DNA of 64,000 nt, taken from assembly GCF_001691415.1 (NCBI RefSeq), contig NZ_LRRR01000010.1, forward strand, positions 62,001-126,000, written 5' to 3'. The position numbers were made by a program, and so were the translations under genes. The stretch comes from Pararhodobacter sp. CCB-MM2. Its GTDB lineage: Bacteria; Pseudomonadota; Alphaproteobacteria; Rhodobacterales; Rhodobacteraceae. The notes beneath the pieces were generated by a model. The model worked only from the letters and a program-made list of their open reading frames with translations, made no database searches and was not told where the DNA came from. Each line of letters opens with the position of its first letter. Positions within the stretch are counted from its first letter, which is position 1. Below are positions 24,743 to 33,933 of this stretch, piece after piece.

Positions 24743-25639
24743 TTACAGAATGTCGGCCATCGCAAGGTCTTTCTGTGCGAAGTCCATAAGGGCGCGGACC
24801 TTGCGGGGCAGGACGCGCCCCTCGAGGTAGATTGCGCTGATCGGGCCCGTTTCGCCCTCGTATTCCGGCAGCAGCGGCACCAGCGTACCGGCGTTGATGG
24901 TGTCGCCGAGGGCAAATCGCGGCACATAGGCGATGCCGAATCCCGCCGCTGCCAGCTGAACCGCAGCCCGGGCGGAGTTCACCTGGAACTGCCCTTGAAT
25001 GGTGACGACTTTCTCTTCGGCACCGGCGCGAAAGGTCCAGCGGCGCGGCATTCGGCGGTTGGTGTCGACGATGCAGCGCGCCTTCGCCAGATCGTCCAGC
25101 GTTTCCGGGCGGCTCTGTGCCTCAAGGTAGGCGGGGCTCGCCACCACGAGCGACCGGAACGCCCCGAGCTTGCGGGTCTTCAGTGACAGCATGTCCGACT
25201 GGCCGATGCGGATCGCCAGATCGATCCCTTCGCCGGCCAGATCGGCATAGCGGTCGCTCAGGCGCAGATCGATCGTCAGCTCGGGGTTGGCGGCGGCAAA
25301 ACGCCCGAGCATCCCGCTGACATAGATCTCGCCAAACGTGACCGGGGCCGAGACGCGGATCACCCCGGAAAAGCCGCGCGACCCTTCCGAGACCTCGGCC
25401 AGCAGCGCATCGAGCTCGTCGAGGAGGGCCGGTGCGCGGGCCAGCAGGTCTTCACCCGCCGGGGTCAATCCGACGCGCCGGGTGGTGCGCTGAAATAGCC
25501 GCACGCCCAGCCGCGCCTCAAGCTCTGCTACGTATTTGGACGTCAAGCGGTTCGACACACCAAGCTGGTCTGCCGCCCCGGTGAAGGAGCCGGTCTGCGC
25601 CGTGGCCACGAAGGCCTTGAGTTCATCGACAATGTCCAT
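24743..25639 (-). CDS. LysR-family transcriptional regulator
   Basis: 298 residues. The N-terminal HTH reads DELKAFVATAQTGSFTGAAD, then LGVSNRLTSKYVAELEARLG and RLFQRTTRRVGLTPAGE, the CrgA/DsdC-like subgroup. The effector domain begins GVIRVSAPVTFGE and ends with LEGRVLPRKVRALMDFAQ. Its stop codon touches the IS5 relic. It is divergent from the F420-reductase-like gene, and a perfect inverted repeat (25654-25695) in the shared promoter is a candidate operator. Confidence 0.92.
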   Translation of the reverse strand: MDIVDELKAFVATAQTGSFTGAADQLGVSNRLTSKYVAELEARLGVRLFQRTTRRVGLTPAGEDLLARAPALLDELDALLAEVSEGSRGFSGVIRVSAPVTFGEIYVSGMLGRFAAANPELTIDLRLSDRYADLAGEGIDLAIRIGQSDMLSLKTRKLGAFRSLVVASPAYLEAQSRPETLDDLAKARCIVDTNRRMPRRWTFRAGAEEKVVTIQGQFQVNSARAAVQLAAAGFGIAYVPRFALGDTINAGTLVPLLPEYEGETGPISAIYLEGRVLPRKVRALMDFAQKDLAMADIL

Positions 25640-25653
25640 GCGCCACCATTCAG

Positions 25654-25695
25654 AACAAAATGGGGATATTCATTCTATTAAATCGCCATTTTGTT
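25654..25695. promoter_or_regulatory. Inverted-repeat operator candidate
   Basis: AACAAAATGG (25654-25663) and CCATTTTGTT (25686-25695) are exact reverse complements separated by 22 bases. They lie 15 bases from the LysR start and 75 bases from the start of the divergent operon, fitting a LysR control region. Confidence 0.6.
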
Positions 25696-25769
25696 GGTGA
25701 TCCGCAAGCCGTATCTCTGGTTGCAGATGAAGACACGCCGCCATGGCGCGGCACAGAAAGGACGACGAC

Positions 25770-26345
25770 ATGAACATCGCAATCATTGGCAACGGCAACA
25801 TCGGCTCGGGCCTCGCAGGCGCACTCGGCAAGACCGACCACAAAGTCACCCTCTTGGGCAAAGGCGACGACCTTGCGGCCGTTGCGGCGGCCGAAATCGT
25901 CATCCTCGCCACCCCCTATGGCACGGTGAACGAGCTCGTCGGCACGGTGGATTTCACCGGCAAGACGGTGATTGACGTCTCCAACCCCGTGAATGCGGAT
26001 TTCTCGGGCCTGCAAGTGGGCCACGCCACCTCGGCCGCCGAAGAGATTGCCGCGGCGCTGCCCGGGGCCTCGGTGGTCAAGGCGTTCAACACGATCTTCG
26101 CCCAGCATTATGCAACCGGCCTGCAGATCGACGGCCGCCCGCTGCAAACTTTCGTTGCCTCGGATGACGCCGTGGCGCGGGAGCGCGTCAAGAAACTCGC
26201 GACCGAGATCGGCCTTGTGACGGTCGACGCCGGCCCGCTGAAGAACGCCCGTTACCTTGAGCCACTTGGCTTCCTGAACATCCAGTTCGGCTATGTGCTG
26301 GGCCAGGGCACGGGTATCGCGCCGCAATGGCTGGCCGCTGCCTGA
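25770..26345 (+). CDS. NADPH-dependent F420-reductase-like oxidoreductase
   Basis: 191 residues from ATG 25770 after AAAGGACG. The N-terminal Rossmann motif NIAIIGNGNIGSGLAGAL is followed by EIVILATPYGTV, VIDVSNPVN and VVKAFNTIFA, the layout of the F420-reductase-like NADP-binding family. Many bacterial members have no F420 partner and act on other substrates or sense redox state. It is first of a probable three-gene operon with a LigB-type dioxygenase and a glutathionyl-hydroquinone reductase. Confidence 0.85.
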   Translation: MNIAIIGNGNIGSGLAGALGKTDHKVTLLGKGDDLAAVAAAEIVILATPYGTVNELVGTVDFTGKTVIDVSNPVNADFSGLQVGHATSAAEEIAAALPGASVVKAFNTIFAQHYATGLQIDGRPLQTFVASDDAVARERVKKLATEIGLVTVDAGPLKNARYLEPLGFLNIQFGYVLGQGTGIAPQWLAAA

Positions 26346-26396
26346 TCCCGGCAGGGCCGTCCCGGCGGCGGCCCGCTTTCCAACGGAGGACCCGAT

Positions 26397-27227
26397 ATGA
26401 GCCTGACCCAAGACCTTGCCGCCCTGCGCGACGGCTTTGCGCGCACCGCGCGGATGCCCGTCGTCTTCCTCGGCCATGGCAGCCCGATGAACGCCATTCA
26501 AGACACGCCCTTCAGCCGGGTCTGGACGGGCCTCGGCGCCCAGCTGCCGCGACCGCAGGCGATCCTCGTCGTCTCGGCCCACTGGATGAGCCGGGGCACC
26601 ACTTTGGTGAACGTGACAAACACACCCAGCACGATCCACGACTTCTACGGCTTCCCCGAGGCGCTGTTCGCCCAACAATACCCGGCCCCCGGTGCGCCGG
26701 ATCTGGCGCGTGAGGTGGTGACGCTGCTGGCCAGCCACCACGGCGAGGCGGACGAGACTTGGGGCCTCGACCACGGCGCCTGGACGGTGCTGAAATTCCT
26801 CTACCCCGAGGCTGATGTGCCGGTGTTCCAGGTCTCGATCGACATGACGCGGGGGCTCGACTACCAGCTCGAGGTCGGCAAAGCGCTGTCCGAGCTTCGC
26901 GACCGGGGCGTGTTGATCCTCGGCTCGGGGAACGTGGTGCATAACCTGCACGCGGTCCGTTGGGGGGCAGGCAGTGCACCGCATGATTTCGCGCTGGCGT
27001 TCGATGGGCTGTTTGCCAACAAGCTGGTCGACCGCGACTTTGCCGCCCTCAGCGACCGCGCTGGCCTGGGCTCACTGCTCGACATGGCGCATCCGACCGT
27101 CGACCATTACCTTCCCGCGCTGACGGTGGCCGGGGCGTCGGATCAACGTGATGCCCTTACCTTCATGACCGACGCGATCGACCTCGGCTCGGTGTCGATG
27201 CGGTCTTTCATCTTCCACCCCGCCTGA
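26397..27227 (+). CDS. ygiD: Extradiol dioxygenase, 4,5-DOPA dioxygenase (YgiD/LigB) family
   Basis: 276 residues. The class III extradiol family cleaves catechol rings with Fe(II) or Zn(II). Expected metal and acid-base histidines lie in FLGHGSPMN, VVSAHWMS, LDHGAWTVL and ILGSGNVVHNL. Good GGAGGA precedes ATG 26397, 51 bases after the previous gene. With the next gene (quinol reductase) it suggests removal of catechol or quinone compounds. The natural substrate cannot be told from sequence. Confidence 0.9.
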   Translation: MSLTQDLAALRDGFARTARMPVVFLGHGSPMNAIQDTPFSRVWTGLGAQLPRPQAILVVSAHWMSRGTTLVNVTNTPSTIHDFYGFPEALFAQQYPAPGAPDLAREVVTLLASHHGEADETWGLDHGAWTVLKFLYPEADVPVFQVSIDMTRGLDYQLEVGKALSELRDRGVLILGSGNVVHNLHAVRWGAGSAPHDFALAFDGLFANKLVDRDFAALSDRAGLGSLLDMAHPTVDHYLPALTVAGASDQRDALTFMTDAIDLGSVSMRSFIFHPA

Positions 27228-27238
27228 GGAGGCCCATC

Positions 27239-28201
27239 ATGCTTGTGAACGGAAAATGGACCAAGGACTGGCAGCCGGTGCAGAAGGCCGACAGCAAGGG
27301 GCGCTTCGTGCGTCAGGTGTCGAGCTTCCGCAACTGGATCACCCCCGACGGCGCGCCGGGGCCGACCGGGGTGGGCGGGTTCAAGGCCGAGCCCGGGCGC
27401 TATCGGCTTTACGTGGCCTACATCTGCCCCTGGGCCTCGCGCACCCTGATGGCGCGCAAGCTCAAAGGGCTTGAGAAGATGATCGACGTCACCGTGGTCA
27501 ACCCGGTGATGACGGATCAGGGTTGGGCTTTCGGCGGCTATCCGGGCGCGGACGAGGATCCGCTGTTCGGGTCCCGCTACATGCATGAGATCTACACCCG
27601 CGCCGACGACAATTTCACCGGGCGGGCCACCGTTCCGGTGCTGTGGGACACCCATGGCGACGTGATGGTCAGCAACGAAAGCGCGGACATCCTGCGCATG
27701 TTCGATACCGCGTTCGAACATCTGGTGCCAAGCGAGTTGCGCCTTTACCCCGCCGATATCGGCGCCGAGATCGATACGCTCAATGCCGAGGTCTACGACC
27801 AGCTCAACAACGGCGTCTACAAGGCGGGATTTGCCTCCAGCCAGGCCGCCTATGACGAGGCGGTCGACGGCGTCTTTGCCATGCTCGATAACCTCGAGAC
27901 CCGGCTGACCGGCGACTATCTGTTTGGCGACCGGCTGACCGAGAGCGACATCCGCACCTTCGTGACCCTGATCCGCTTCGATGCCGCCTATCACGGGCTG
28001 TTCAAGACCAACCGTCGCCAGATCGCCGAGTACCCCCGCCTGTCGGACTGGATGGCGCGGATCTATCGGCTCTCGGGCGTGGCCGAGACCGTCAACATGG
28101 ACCACATCACGCGTGGCTATTACTCGATCAAGGCGCTCAACCCGACGGGTATTCGCCCGGTAGGCCCCGCCCATATCGAGGCCTTGCTGCGGACGGCCTG
28201 A
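27239..28201 (+). CDS. yqjG: Glutathionyl-hydroquinone reductase (YqjG/Xi-class GST)
   Basis: 320 residues. Xi-class glutathione transferases reduce glutathionyl-hydroquinones with two glutathiones. The N-terminal thioredoxin fold holds the nucleophile Cys in YICPWASRTLMARKLKG, and PVLWDTHGDVMVSNESADI supplies the glutathione site. The C-terminal all-helical domain contains NGVYKAGFASSQAAYDEAV. GAGGAGG sits upstream of ATG 27239, 11 bases after the dioxygenase stop, so the two are cotranscribed. Confidence 0.94.
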   Translation: MLVNGKWTKDWQPVQKADSKGRFVRQVSSFRNWITPDGAPGPTGVGGFKAEPGRYRLYVAYICPWASRTLMARKLKGLEKMIDVTVVNPVMTDQGWAFGGYPGADEDPLFGSRYMHEIYTRADDNFTGRATVPVLWDTHGDVMVSNESADILRMFDTAFEHLVPSELRLYPADIGAEIDTLNAEVYDQLNNGVYKAGFASSQAAYDEAVDGVFAMLDNLETRLTGDYLFGDRLTESDIRTFVTLIRFDAAYHGLFKTNRRQIAEYPRLSDWMARIYRLSGVAETVNMDHITRGYYSIKALNPTGIRPVGPAHIEALLRTA

Positions 28202-28354
28202 GCGCCGTCCGCACATACGGGATGACCGGCTGTCTTCTTCGAGCCCGACAGGAATGTTGCGCGGCGGCCGAGAAACGGCCGTTCGCGTCGTTCGGCATTT
28301 CGGGTGACCGGGAGAACATTGCCGACCCTGCCGTGTTCTGAAAAACTCGGCGGC

Positions 28355-28825
28355 ATGGACCTGCCTGACCTCCGCCCTGATATCCGATTTGCCCGGCTTG
28401 GGGACGATCCAAGCGACATTGCTTTCGCGTTCGAGGCCAAACGAGCCGCCATGGGGCCGCACATCATCAAGCGTTGGGCCTGGGACGAAGCCTTCCAACG
28501 CGCGCTCCATGAGCGCCACTTCCGTGAGAAACCATTCTTCGAGATCAGGCGATCCGAGCAGCGACTGGGAACGCTATCCTTTCAGATAAAGCCGGATCAC
28601 GTACGGTTCGGGGAATTCTATCTGTTTCCGGCGCATCAGGGGCGGGGAACCGGTTCTGCCATTCTCGCGCATTGTCTGTCGGTCGCAGATCGCCTGAGCT
28701 TACCCGTTCGATTGGAGTATTTGCACTGGAACCCGGTCGGCGCGCTGTACCGCCGACATGGTTTCAAGGAAGTCAGTCGCTCCGAGACCCACTGTTTCTT
28801 GCAAAGGGAAGCGGTCCGCTTGTAG
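28355..28825 (+). CDS. GNAT-family N-acetyltransferase
   Basis: 156 residues from ATG 28355. The fold is recognised by GEFYLFPAHQGRGTGSAIL, where QGRGTGS is the acetyl-CoA pyrophosphate loop (motif A), and by EYLHWNPVGALYRRHGFKEV (motif B). The N-terminal part varies as usual and gives no substrate. No strong ribosome-binding site is seen. It appears monocistronic between the quinone operon and a hypothetical gene. Confidence 0.85.
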   Translation: MDLPDLRPDIRFARLGDDPSDIAFAFEAKRAAMGPHIIKRWAWDEAFQRALHERHFREKPFFEIRRSEQRLGTLSFQIKPDHVRFGEFYLFPAHQGRGTGSAILAHCLSVADRLSLPVRLEYLHWNPVGALYRRHGFKEVSRSETHCFLQREAVRL

Positions 28826-28928
28826 CCCACGGCAGGCTCGACGCTTCTATTGGATGGACGCGGCGCATTAGCCCGCCTTTTCCCGCTTTCACGTTGTCGG
28901 CGGTCCTCGGCAATTTTAGTGTGCCGGG

Positions 28929-29945
28929 ATGAAATTTGCCGTGACTCTTCTGATCTCTCTCGTTGCTGTCTGCTTTTTGCTCGTACTGGGCGGTTTGTGG
29001 GTCTTGTCCGGGGCCCCGATGCCCGCAATTCCCCCTGAACGGACGGCCGCTCCGGAGGGGTTCGACGCTTCCGTTTATGTGGATATTGCAGCCCTTTCCT
29101 CGACTGAGCAGGCGACGGTGCTGCGGATCAACGATTTCGGACGCCCTTTCGAGCATCACATGATCACCGATCTGGCGGTCACCTATTTCACGCTGTTCGC
29201 CGGGGACGAGAGGAGGCGGGTCATTTTCGTCGACGACCAGGGTACGGTGATCGGCGACATCACCGACCAGCCGCAACTCTTTCCGATGGGTCAGTTCATG
29301 GTGACGCTGGACAGCTATTACGTGATCTCTCGTGACAGCGTCTCAGCGCGCCAGCCGATCGTTGACCGCGTTGTTGCCGCGCCGAACGAACTGGCGCAGA
29401 TGATCGCGCGAAGTACTCATTACCGGTCGTATTCCGGAACCGACCTTCCCGATAACGATCTTGCGGCGGGCGTGAATACCCGCCTGCACGTCATGCGCCT
29501 TGACGGGGTCTGGACACGCGTGGCGACCGACGATGCGACGTTCTACGAATGGAAAGGCGTCCCGTTCGACCGACTAGATGCGCAATATCGGTTCCCGCGC
29601 CCCGCGGACACGGTGACGGCGGCTCCGGATTTCTTCGGCGGACGCTATCGGATCGAGCTGACCCATTTCGACCAGCGGGAATTCTTGCCCGAGCGCGGCG
29701 CCCCCATCGGCAGCCCCACCGGGCAGGGCCGGCTCGCGCAATGGACGGGCACGGGGTATTACACGGTCTTCATCGACGAGGCCCCAGCGCTGCGTTTTCG
29801 GATCGAGAATGATCGCGAGGTCCTGTCGGGTTCCAGGTCCATCTCTCTGACCATCCACGGCGGGGCTGCGCTGGATTTCATCGTGATCGAGCAGGCCGAT
29901 CCGCGTGGTGACAAGCAGGTGTTTGTCGTGCGGCGCGCCACCTGA
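28929..29945 (+). CDS. Hypothetical membrane-anchored protein, 338 aa
   Basis: The N-terminus FAVTLLISLVAVCFLLVLGG with LWVLSG is a long hydrophobic segment that is either an uncleaved anchor or a signal. The rest looks like a soluble, beta-rich periplasmic domain (YTVFIDEAPALRFRIEND and SRSISLTIHGGAALDFIVIE near the C-terminus). No lipobox, metal motif or known family is evident. It ends 22 bases before the convergent MFS gene. Confidence 0.7.
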   Translation: MKFAVTLLISLVAVCFLLVLGGLWVLSGAPMPAIPPERTAAPEGFDASVYVDIAALSSTEQATVLRINDFGRPFEHHMITDLAVTYFTLFAGDERRRVIFVDDQGTVIGDITDQPQLFPMGQFMVTLDSYYVISRDSVSARQPIVDRVVAAPNELAQMIARSTHYRSYSGTDLPDNDLAAGVNTRLHVMRLDGVWTRVATDDATFYEWKGVPFDRLDAQYRFPRPADTVTAAPDFFGGRYRIELTHFDQREFLPERGAPIGSPTGQGRLAQWTGTGYYTVFIDEAPALRFRIENDREVLSGSRSISLTIHGGAALDFIVIEQADPRGDKQVFVVRRAT

Positions 29946-29967
29946 CAGGCGCGCGCCCCGGTCTCGG

Positions 29968-31158
29968 TCACACCGTCGCGCGCAGGCGGGCCAGACCGGC
30001 GGCGCCCCCTGCAAAGACCAGCAGGACGACACCCGCGCCGAAGGCGGGGACATGGCCGCCCGCGTCGTAGAGCAGGCCTCCAAGGCTCGCCCCCAGCGTG
30101 ATCGACAGCTGGATGATCGCCACCATGAGGCCGCCGCCCGCCTCTGCGTTATCCGGGAGCGTGCGTGCAAGCCAGGTCCAGTAGCCCACCGGGGCCGAAG
30201 TCGCCAGGAACCCCCAGCCGATCATCAGCGCAGCGGTCCCGATCAGGCTGGCGCCGAAGGCGATCAGCCCCAGCCCCACGGCAGCCAGCAGCAAGGGCCA
30301 AGCGATGAGGACCGGGTACAGCGCGCGCTCCAGCGGTTTGCCGATGACGATGGTCCCGACAAAACCGGCGAGGCCAAGCATCAGCAGCATTGCCGTCAGG
30401 TTCGACACCGCCACGCCGGTGACGCTCTCGAGGAAAGGGCGCAGGTAGGTGAACAGCGTGAACTGTCCCATGAAGAACAGCGCCGTAGCCAGCATTCCAA
30501 GGCTGATGGCGGGTGATTTCAGCAAGCCGAACAGCGTGCCACCTTCTGTGAGCTGCACGGGGGCCATGCGCGGCAATCTGGCCAACAGCCAGAGAAAGGC
30601 GATCCCCGCGACCGGGATCAGGCACAGGAAGGCCATGCGCCAGCCAAAAAGCCCGCCAAGCAGGCTGCCCAGTGGCGCCGCGACCACCGTGGCCAGCGCG
30701 TTGCCGCCATTGAAGATCGCCAGCGCGCGCGGCACTGAGCGCTCTGGCACCAGACGCATGGCAATGGCGGCCGACATCGACCAGAAGCCACCGATGGCGA
30801 CACCGATCAGCGCCCGACCCACGAGGAAGACGCCGAAGCTGGGAGCCAGTGCCGCGAGGGTGCCTGAGGCCAGCATCAGCGCCACGAGGCCGAGCAACAC
30901 ATGCTTGCGGTCCATCCTGCGGGTAACAGCACTCAGGCAGAGGCTGGTGATCACGGCGAAGGCCCCGGAGACGGAAATCGCCTGTCCGGCCTGACCTTCG
31001 CTGATCGACAGGTCCGAGGCGATGGGCGTGAGGATGCTGACCGGCATGAACTCCGACGCGACGAGGGCAAAGGCTCCGAGCGACAGGGCGACGACAGCGC
31101 CCCAGTTGGCACCGGTTTCGGGGGGATCGGCGAGGGTTGCGTCGGACACAGGGGACAT
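29968..31158 (-). CDS. MFS transporter, NepI/DHA1-like
   Basis: 396 residues from ATG 31158, which follows GGAG at six bases. Twelve hydrophobic helices are visible. GAFALVASEFMPVSILTPIA opens TM1, the loop 2-3 signature is VTRRMDRKHVLLG, and FLVGRALIGVAIGGFWSMSA is in TM4. This pattern is typical of the drug:H+ antiporter-1 group that includes NepI (purine nucleoside efflux) and arabinose effluxers. Substrate unassigned. A broken LysR gene lies just upstream. Confidence 0.88.
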   Translation of the reverse strand: MSPVSDATLADPPETGANWGAVVALSLGAFALVASEFMPVSILTPIASDLSISEGQAGQAISVSGAFAVITSLCLSAVTRRMDRKHVLLGLVALMLASGTLAALAPSFGVFLVGRALIGVAIGGFWSMSAAIAMRLVPERSVPRALAIFNGGNALATVVAAPLGSLLGGLFGWRMAFLCLIPVAGIAFLWLLARLPRMAPVQLTEGGTLFGLLKSPAISLGMLATALFFMGQFTLFTYLRPFLESVTGVAVSNLTAMLLMLGLAGFVGTIVIGKPLERALYPVLIAWPLLLAAVGLGLIAFGASLIGTAALMIGWGFLATSAPVGYWTWLARTLPDNAEAGGGLMVAIIQLSITLGASLGGLLYDAGGHVPAFGAGVVLLVFAGGAAGLARLRATV

Positions 31159-31289
31159 GAGGGGCTCCGCGGGTGATGCCATTTGGCGCGCCGTAAGACG
31201 GCACGCGGCTTTCCCGCTGGATACGCCCGTCGCCGCGCATGCGGCAGGCACAAAAATCCCATACACTCCATGAATGAAATTCATGCTCG

Positions 31290-31700
31290 AACGCGTGGCC
31301 TGTCGATCCGAAGCCGCAGCGCGAGGCTGAACTTCCTCCGCCTTGACGAGCACAGGAAATTGCCGTCGAAGGGCGGGCACCAGCCCGCCAGAACCCGGAC
31401 AAGGCGGCCTGAAACCAGATCCTCGTCAAGCTCGGGGGCGGCCCTCCGCGCACGGCGATCATGTCCGGCCCGAGAGGCCCGCCAAGGCGAATGGCGCAGT
31501 CGAAGCGGTCCTCGGCAAGATCTGACAGACGGCCGTCGGTGCTGATCTCGATGCTGATGTCCGGGAAGTCCTGCCCCAGCTGCGCGGCGACTGACCAGAC
31601 GATCTGGCGCACGGCAAGCCTGCTGCCCGTAACTCGAACCGCGCCCGAGAGACGTACGCCAAGCAAACGCTGTTCCGCTTCTGCAACCCCAAGACCGGTG
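31290..31700 (-). pseudogene. LysR regulator remnant
   Basis: Two pieces of a LysR effector domain lie in different minus-strand frames. About 31441-31690 encodes EQRLLGVRLSGAVRVTGSRL and later DRFDCAIRLGGPLGPDMIAV. About 31290-31405 encodes LDEDLVSGRLVRVLAGWCPP and SSRRRKFSLALRLRIDR, which is the usual C-terminal end. The HTH and roughly 100 middle residues are missing. It once probably regulated the MFS gene. Confidence 0.7.
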
Positions 31701-31743
31701 CTTCGGTACGGTCATGGAGCGGCGCGACGTGCAAGCGCGCTCT

Positions 31744-32616
31744 TTAAGGAGAACTCGCTTCCGTCAACTCGGCGATACCGATCCCCCATTCTCCCGCGAC
31801 GGAGTAGAAGAGGAAAAGCCGTCCGTCGTCCTCCAGGATCGCTGGATCTCGAAGTTGATTGACCGGCTCATCGACGGGACCGATGACTGACGGTGCGATC
31901 GTCAGCTGCGCTCCCTCCCAATCACGCTCGGGCGCAAGGAGAAGCTGGCGAGGGCCCTCTGACCAGGACATCCAGTCGGGCGTGAGGTCAATTTCACATT
32001 GCCAGAGGGATTCAGGCGCGTCACCGCGGTTGGACCAGATGACCGTGAGGGAATCGCCCACGACTCTGACCGCAGAATGCCGCATATCAGGGGTGAAGAG
32101 CCGAGGCCCCGTCTCCCAAGACGTGCGGCCGTCTTTCGACCGATAGACTTGGCCGGGCATGCCGATCGCATAGGTCCAGTCCCCGTGTCGGAAAATCCGC
32201 ACATAGGGATTCATCAGGTTCTCGCGCCCCCCCGTGAAGACCAACCCATCGGTCGATTCCGCAAGCCGCGTGAACTGGAACCTGATCTCGTTTCCGCCGT
32301 GATAGAACAGCCGGATACGGCGCGCCTGATGATCAATCACCACCTCGGGGGAGGCGAGGTGATGACTGAAGCCAGACAGGGCGAGCGGCAACACCCCGGG
32401 CTCGTACACAGTCCAGGGGCCGGTGAGCGCCTCCGCATAGGCGAGCCGGATGTACTCGCCGCGGTGATGGGCGAAATACAGGTAGTAGCGGCCCAACGGG
32501 TTCGGCACCCAGTCAGGCACCCGGATCACGGATGGCCCGTTGATATTGCTCCCCATTCGGGCATCCATGCCCTGCGTGATGATCGGGGCATCAAGGAGTC
32601 TACGTGCCGTCAACAT
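31744..32616 (-). CDS. Beta-propeller glycosidase-like protein
   Basis: 290 residues from ATG 32616; the upstream in-frame extension overlaps the previous gene and is shadow. Propeller-type blocks recall GH43/GH32-like folds: VPNPLGRYYLYFAHHRGEYI, LASPEVVIDHQARRIRLFYH, RLAESTDGLVF and QLRDPAILEDDGRLFLFYSV. The last holds the RDP-type Asp common at the glycosidase centre. No signal peptide is seen, so a cytoplasmic role is likely. ATG is one base after the stop of the SBP gene (TGACATG), so translation is coupled. Confidence 0.65.
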   Translation of the reverse strand: MLTARRLLDAPIITQGMDARMGSNINGPSVIRVPDWVPNPLGRYYLYFAHHRGEYIRLAYAEALTGPWTVYEPGVLPLALSGFSHHLASPEVVIDHQARRIRLFYHGGNEIRFQFTRLAESTDGLVFTGGRENLMNPYVRIFRHGDWTYAIGMPGQVYRSKDGRTSWETGPRLFTPDMRHSAVRVVGDSLTVIWSNRGDAPESLWQCEIDLTPDWMSWSEGPRQLLLAPERDWEGAQLTIAPSVIGPVDEPVNQLRDPAILEDDGRLFLFYSVAGEWGIGIAELTEASSP

Positions 32617-32617
32617 G

Positions 32618-33691
32618 TCAGCGCGACAACTGATCGATGTAGTCTTGCATTGTCGCGCGGACCTCTGGCGACACAGATTCCACGACCCCCAGGATGCGCT
32701 GGGCTTCGTCCTGCAGCACGACTTCGGGCGTCGAGCCCAGAACATTCTGGGCGGCTTGCGCCATCGCCGGATCCTCCATCACCTCGGCATAAGCGCGGGC
32801 CACCGCGGCGGTAATGTCATCGGGCGTTTCCGGAGGGGTGACGAAGATCCAGGTCATCCCGTCGGCTGCGGTCGAGAGATAGCGCACAAGATCATAGGCC
32901 GGCCCGGAAGGTGCTTCTCCGCGTGCGGCAACGACATAGTCGTAGAAGGTCGGCAGATCCCCAAGTTCGGAATTTTCCGCCTCGGTTCCGTCTTCCTGCG
33001 GGCGGCCCCAGTAGAACAAACCGACGCTCTGACCGGGATCGACCATCTCGGGGACGACATTGGTCAACCAGTTCGAGACGGTCCCGTTTCGCAACTGGAT
33101 CTCGCCGCGCTGCATCGCGGCCAAGGTCTCGGCGCCGCCTTGAAACCCGCCGACGAAGTCCATCGGGATGCCAAGAAGGTCCATCGACGCAGCCGTGCGG
33201 ATCTCGCTTGATCCGGGCGTGAAGCCGCCGTAGCGGACCCGCTCGGTTTGGGCGAAATCAGCGGCGGTCGTGATCGAGGCGCCGGTGGCAACATGGGTGA
33301 CCCAGGTATTGCCAAGGCCCCCGGCGAGGCCGAACTCGCCGAACGGGACACGCAGCTCTTCAGGGTCCAGCACGCGCGTGGCGCCCCCCCAGGCCAACCA
33401 GCCAAGGGTCAAGCCATCAGGCTCGGAGTGGTAGACGGCTTGAATGCCCCGCAGCAGGGCACCGCCCGGCATGGATTCCGCGATCACTTCGGGCTCGCCG
33501 GGCAGGTGGCGGCCCAAATGCGCCGCAAGGATCTGAGCAAAGAGGCCGGTCGCCCCGCCGGGGCCGGCGTTATAGACAATGCGCACGGTCTCGCCGCTGA
33601 AATCGGCCTCGGCCATGGCTGCGCCGGGCGCGACGAGGGCAAGGCTGCAGGCCGTCAGGCGCAGAAGCGCGCCGGTTTTGAATGTGGTCAT
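32618..33691 (-). CDS. TctC-like (TTT) solute-binding protein 1
   Basis: 357 residues from ATG 33691 after GGGAGGAGAG. A signal peptide (TACSLALVAPGAAMAEA) is followed by FSGETVRIVYNAGPGGATGL, the beta-strand and glycine loop typical of tripartite tricarboxylate transporter receptors. GGALLRGIQAVYHSEPDGLT and DFVGGFQGGAETLAAMQRGE match its paralog at 36501-37580. Length is above the usual 320 or so. It is divergent from the FAD oxidoreductase and is followed by the propeller protein. The membrane partner is probably the 37634-39583 permease. Confidence 0.82.
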   Translation of the reverse strand: MTTFKTGALLRLTACSLALVAPGAAMAEADFSGETVRIVYNAGPGGATGLFAQILAAHLGRHLPGEPEVIAESMPGGALLRGIQAVYHSEPDGLTLGWLAWGGATRVLDPEELRVPFGEFGLAGGLGNTWVTHVATGASITTAADFAQTERVRYGGFTPGSSEIRTAASMDLLGIPMDFVGGFQGGAETLAAMQRGEIQLRNGTVSNWLTNVVPEMVDPGQSVGLFYWGRPQEDGTEAENSELGDLPTFYDYVVAARGEAPSGPAYDLVRYLSTAADGMTWIFVTPPETPDDITAAVARAYAEVMEDPAMAQAAQNVLGSTPEVVLQDEAQRILGVVESVSPEVRATMQDYIDQLSR

Positions 33692-33792
33692 GGTTCTCTC
33701 CTCCCATCGGATTTCCGCTGGCGGATACCCGGATAGACGCATTTCACTTGATGCAGAATGCGAAGGGAAGCGCACGCGTTGGCAAAGCGGTC

Positions 33793-33807
33793 TTCGTCAA
33801 TCGCGAA
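33793..33807. promoter_or_regulatory. LysR-type T-N11-A box in a divergent promoter
   Basis: TTCG-TCAATCG-CGAA has dyad symmetry and satisfies T-N11-A. It is followed by a direct repeat GCGAAAGC at 33803-33810 and 33827-33834. It lies between the divergent SBP-1 and FAD-oxidoreductase genes; the LysR gene at 35453 is the natural candidate regulator. Confidence 0.4.
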
Positions 33808-33933
33808 AGCGAACCTGCCGCGATCTGCGAAAGCAGCCTTGCCGGATGAGCGGCTTCCGCGCGGGCGCATCGTGGATTTAGGGTCCGTTCCGACGGCTCC
33901 GTTGCGGGCCTTGCGTCAACAATGGGGGAGCCA

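Noticed and set aside
30149..31440. Extension of the LysR-remnant frame through the MFS gene
   Set aside because: After about 31441 it is a shifted shadow of the MFS coding sequence; only the first part is LysR-like.
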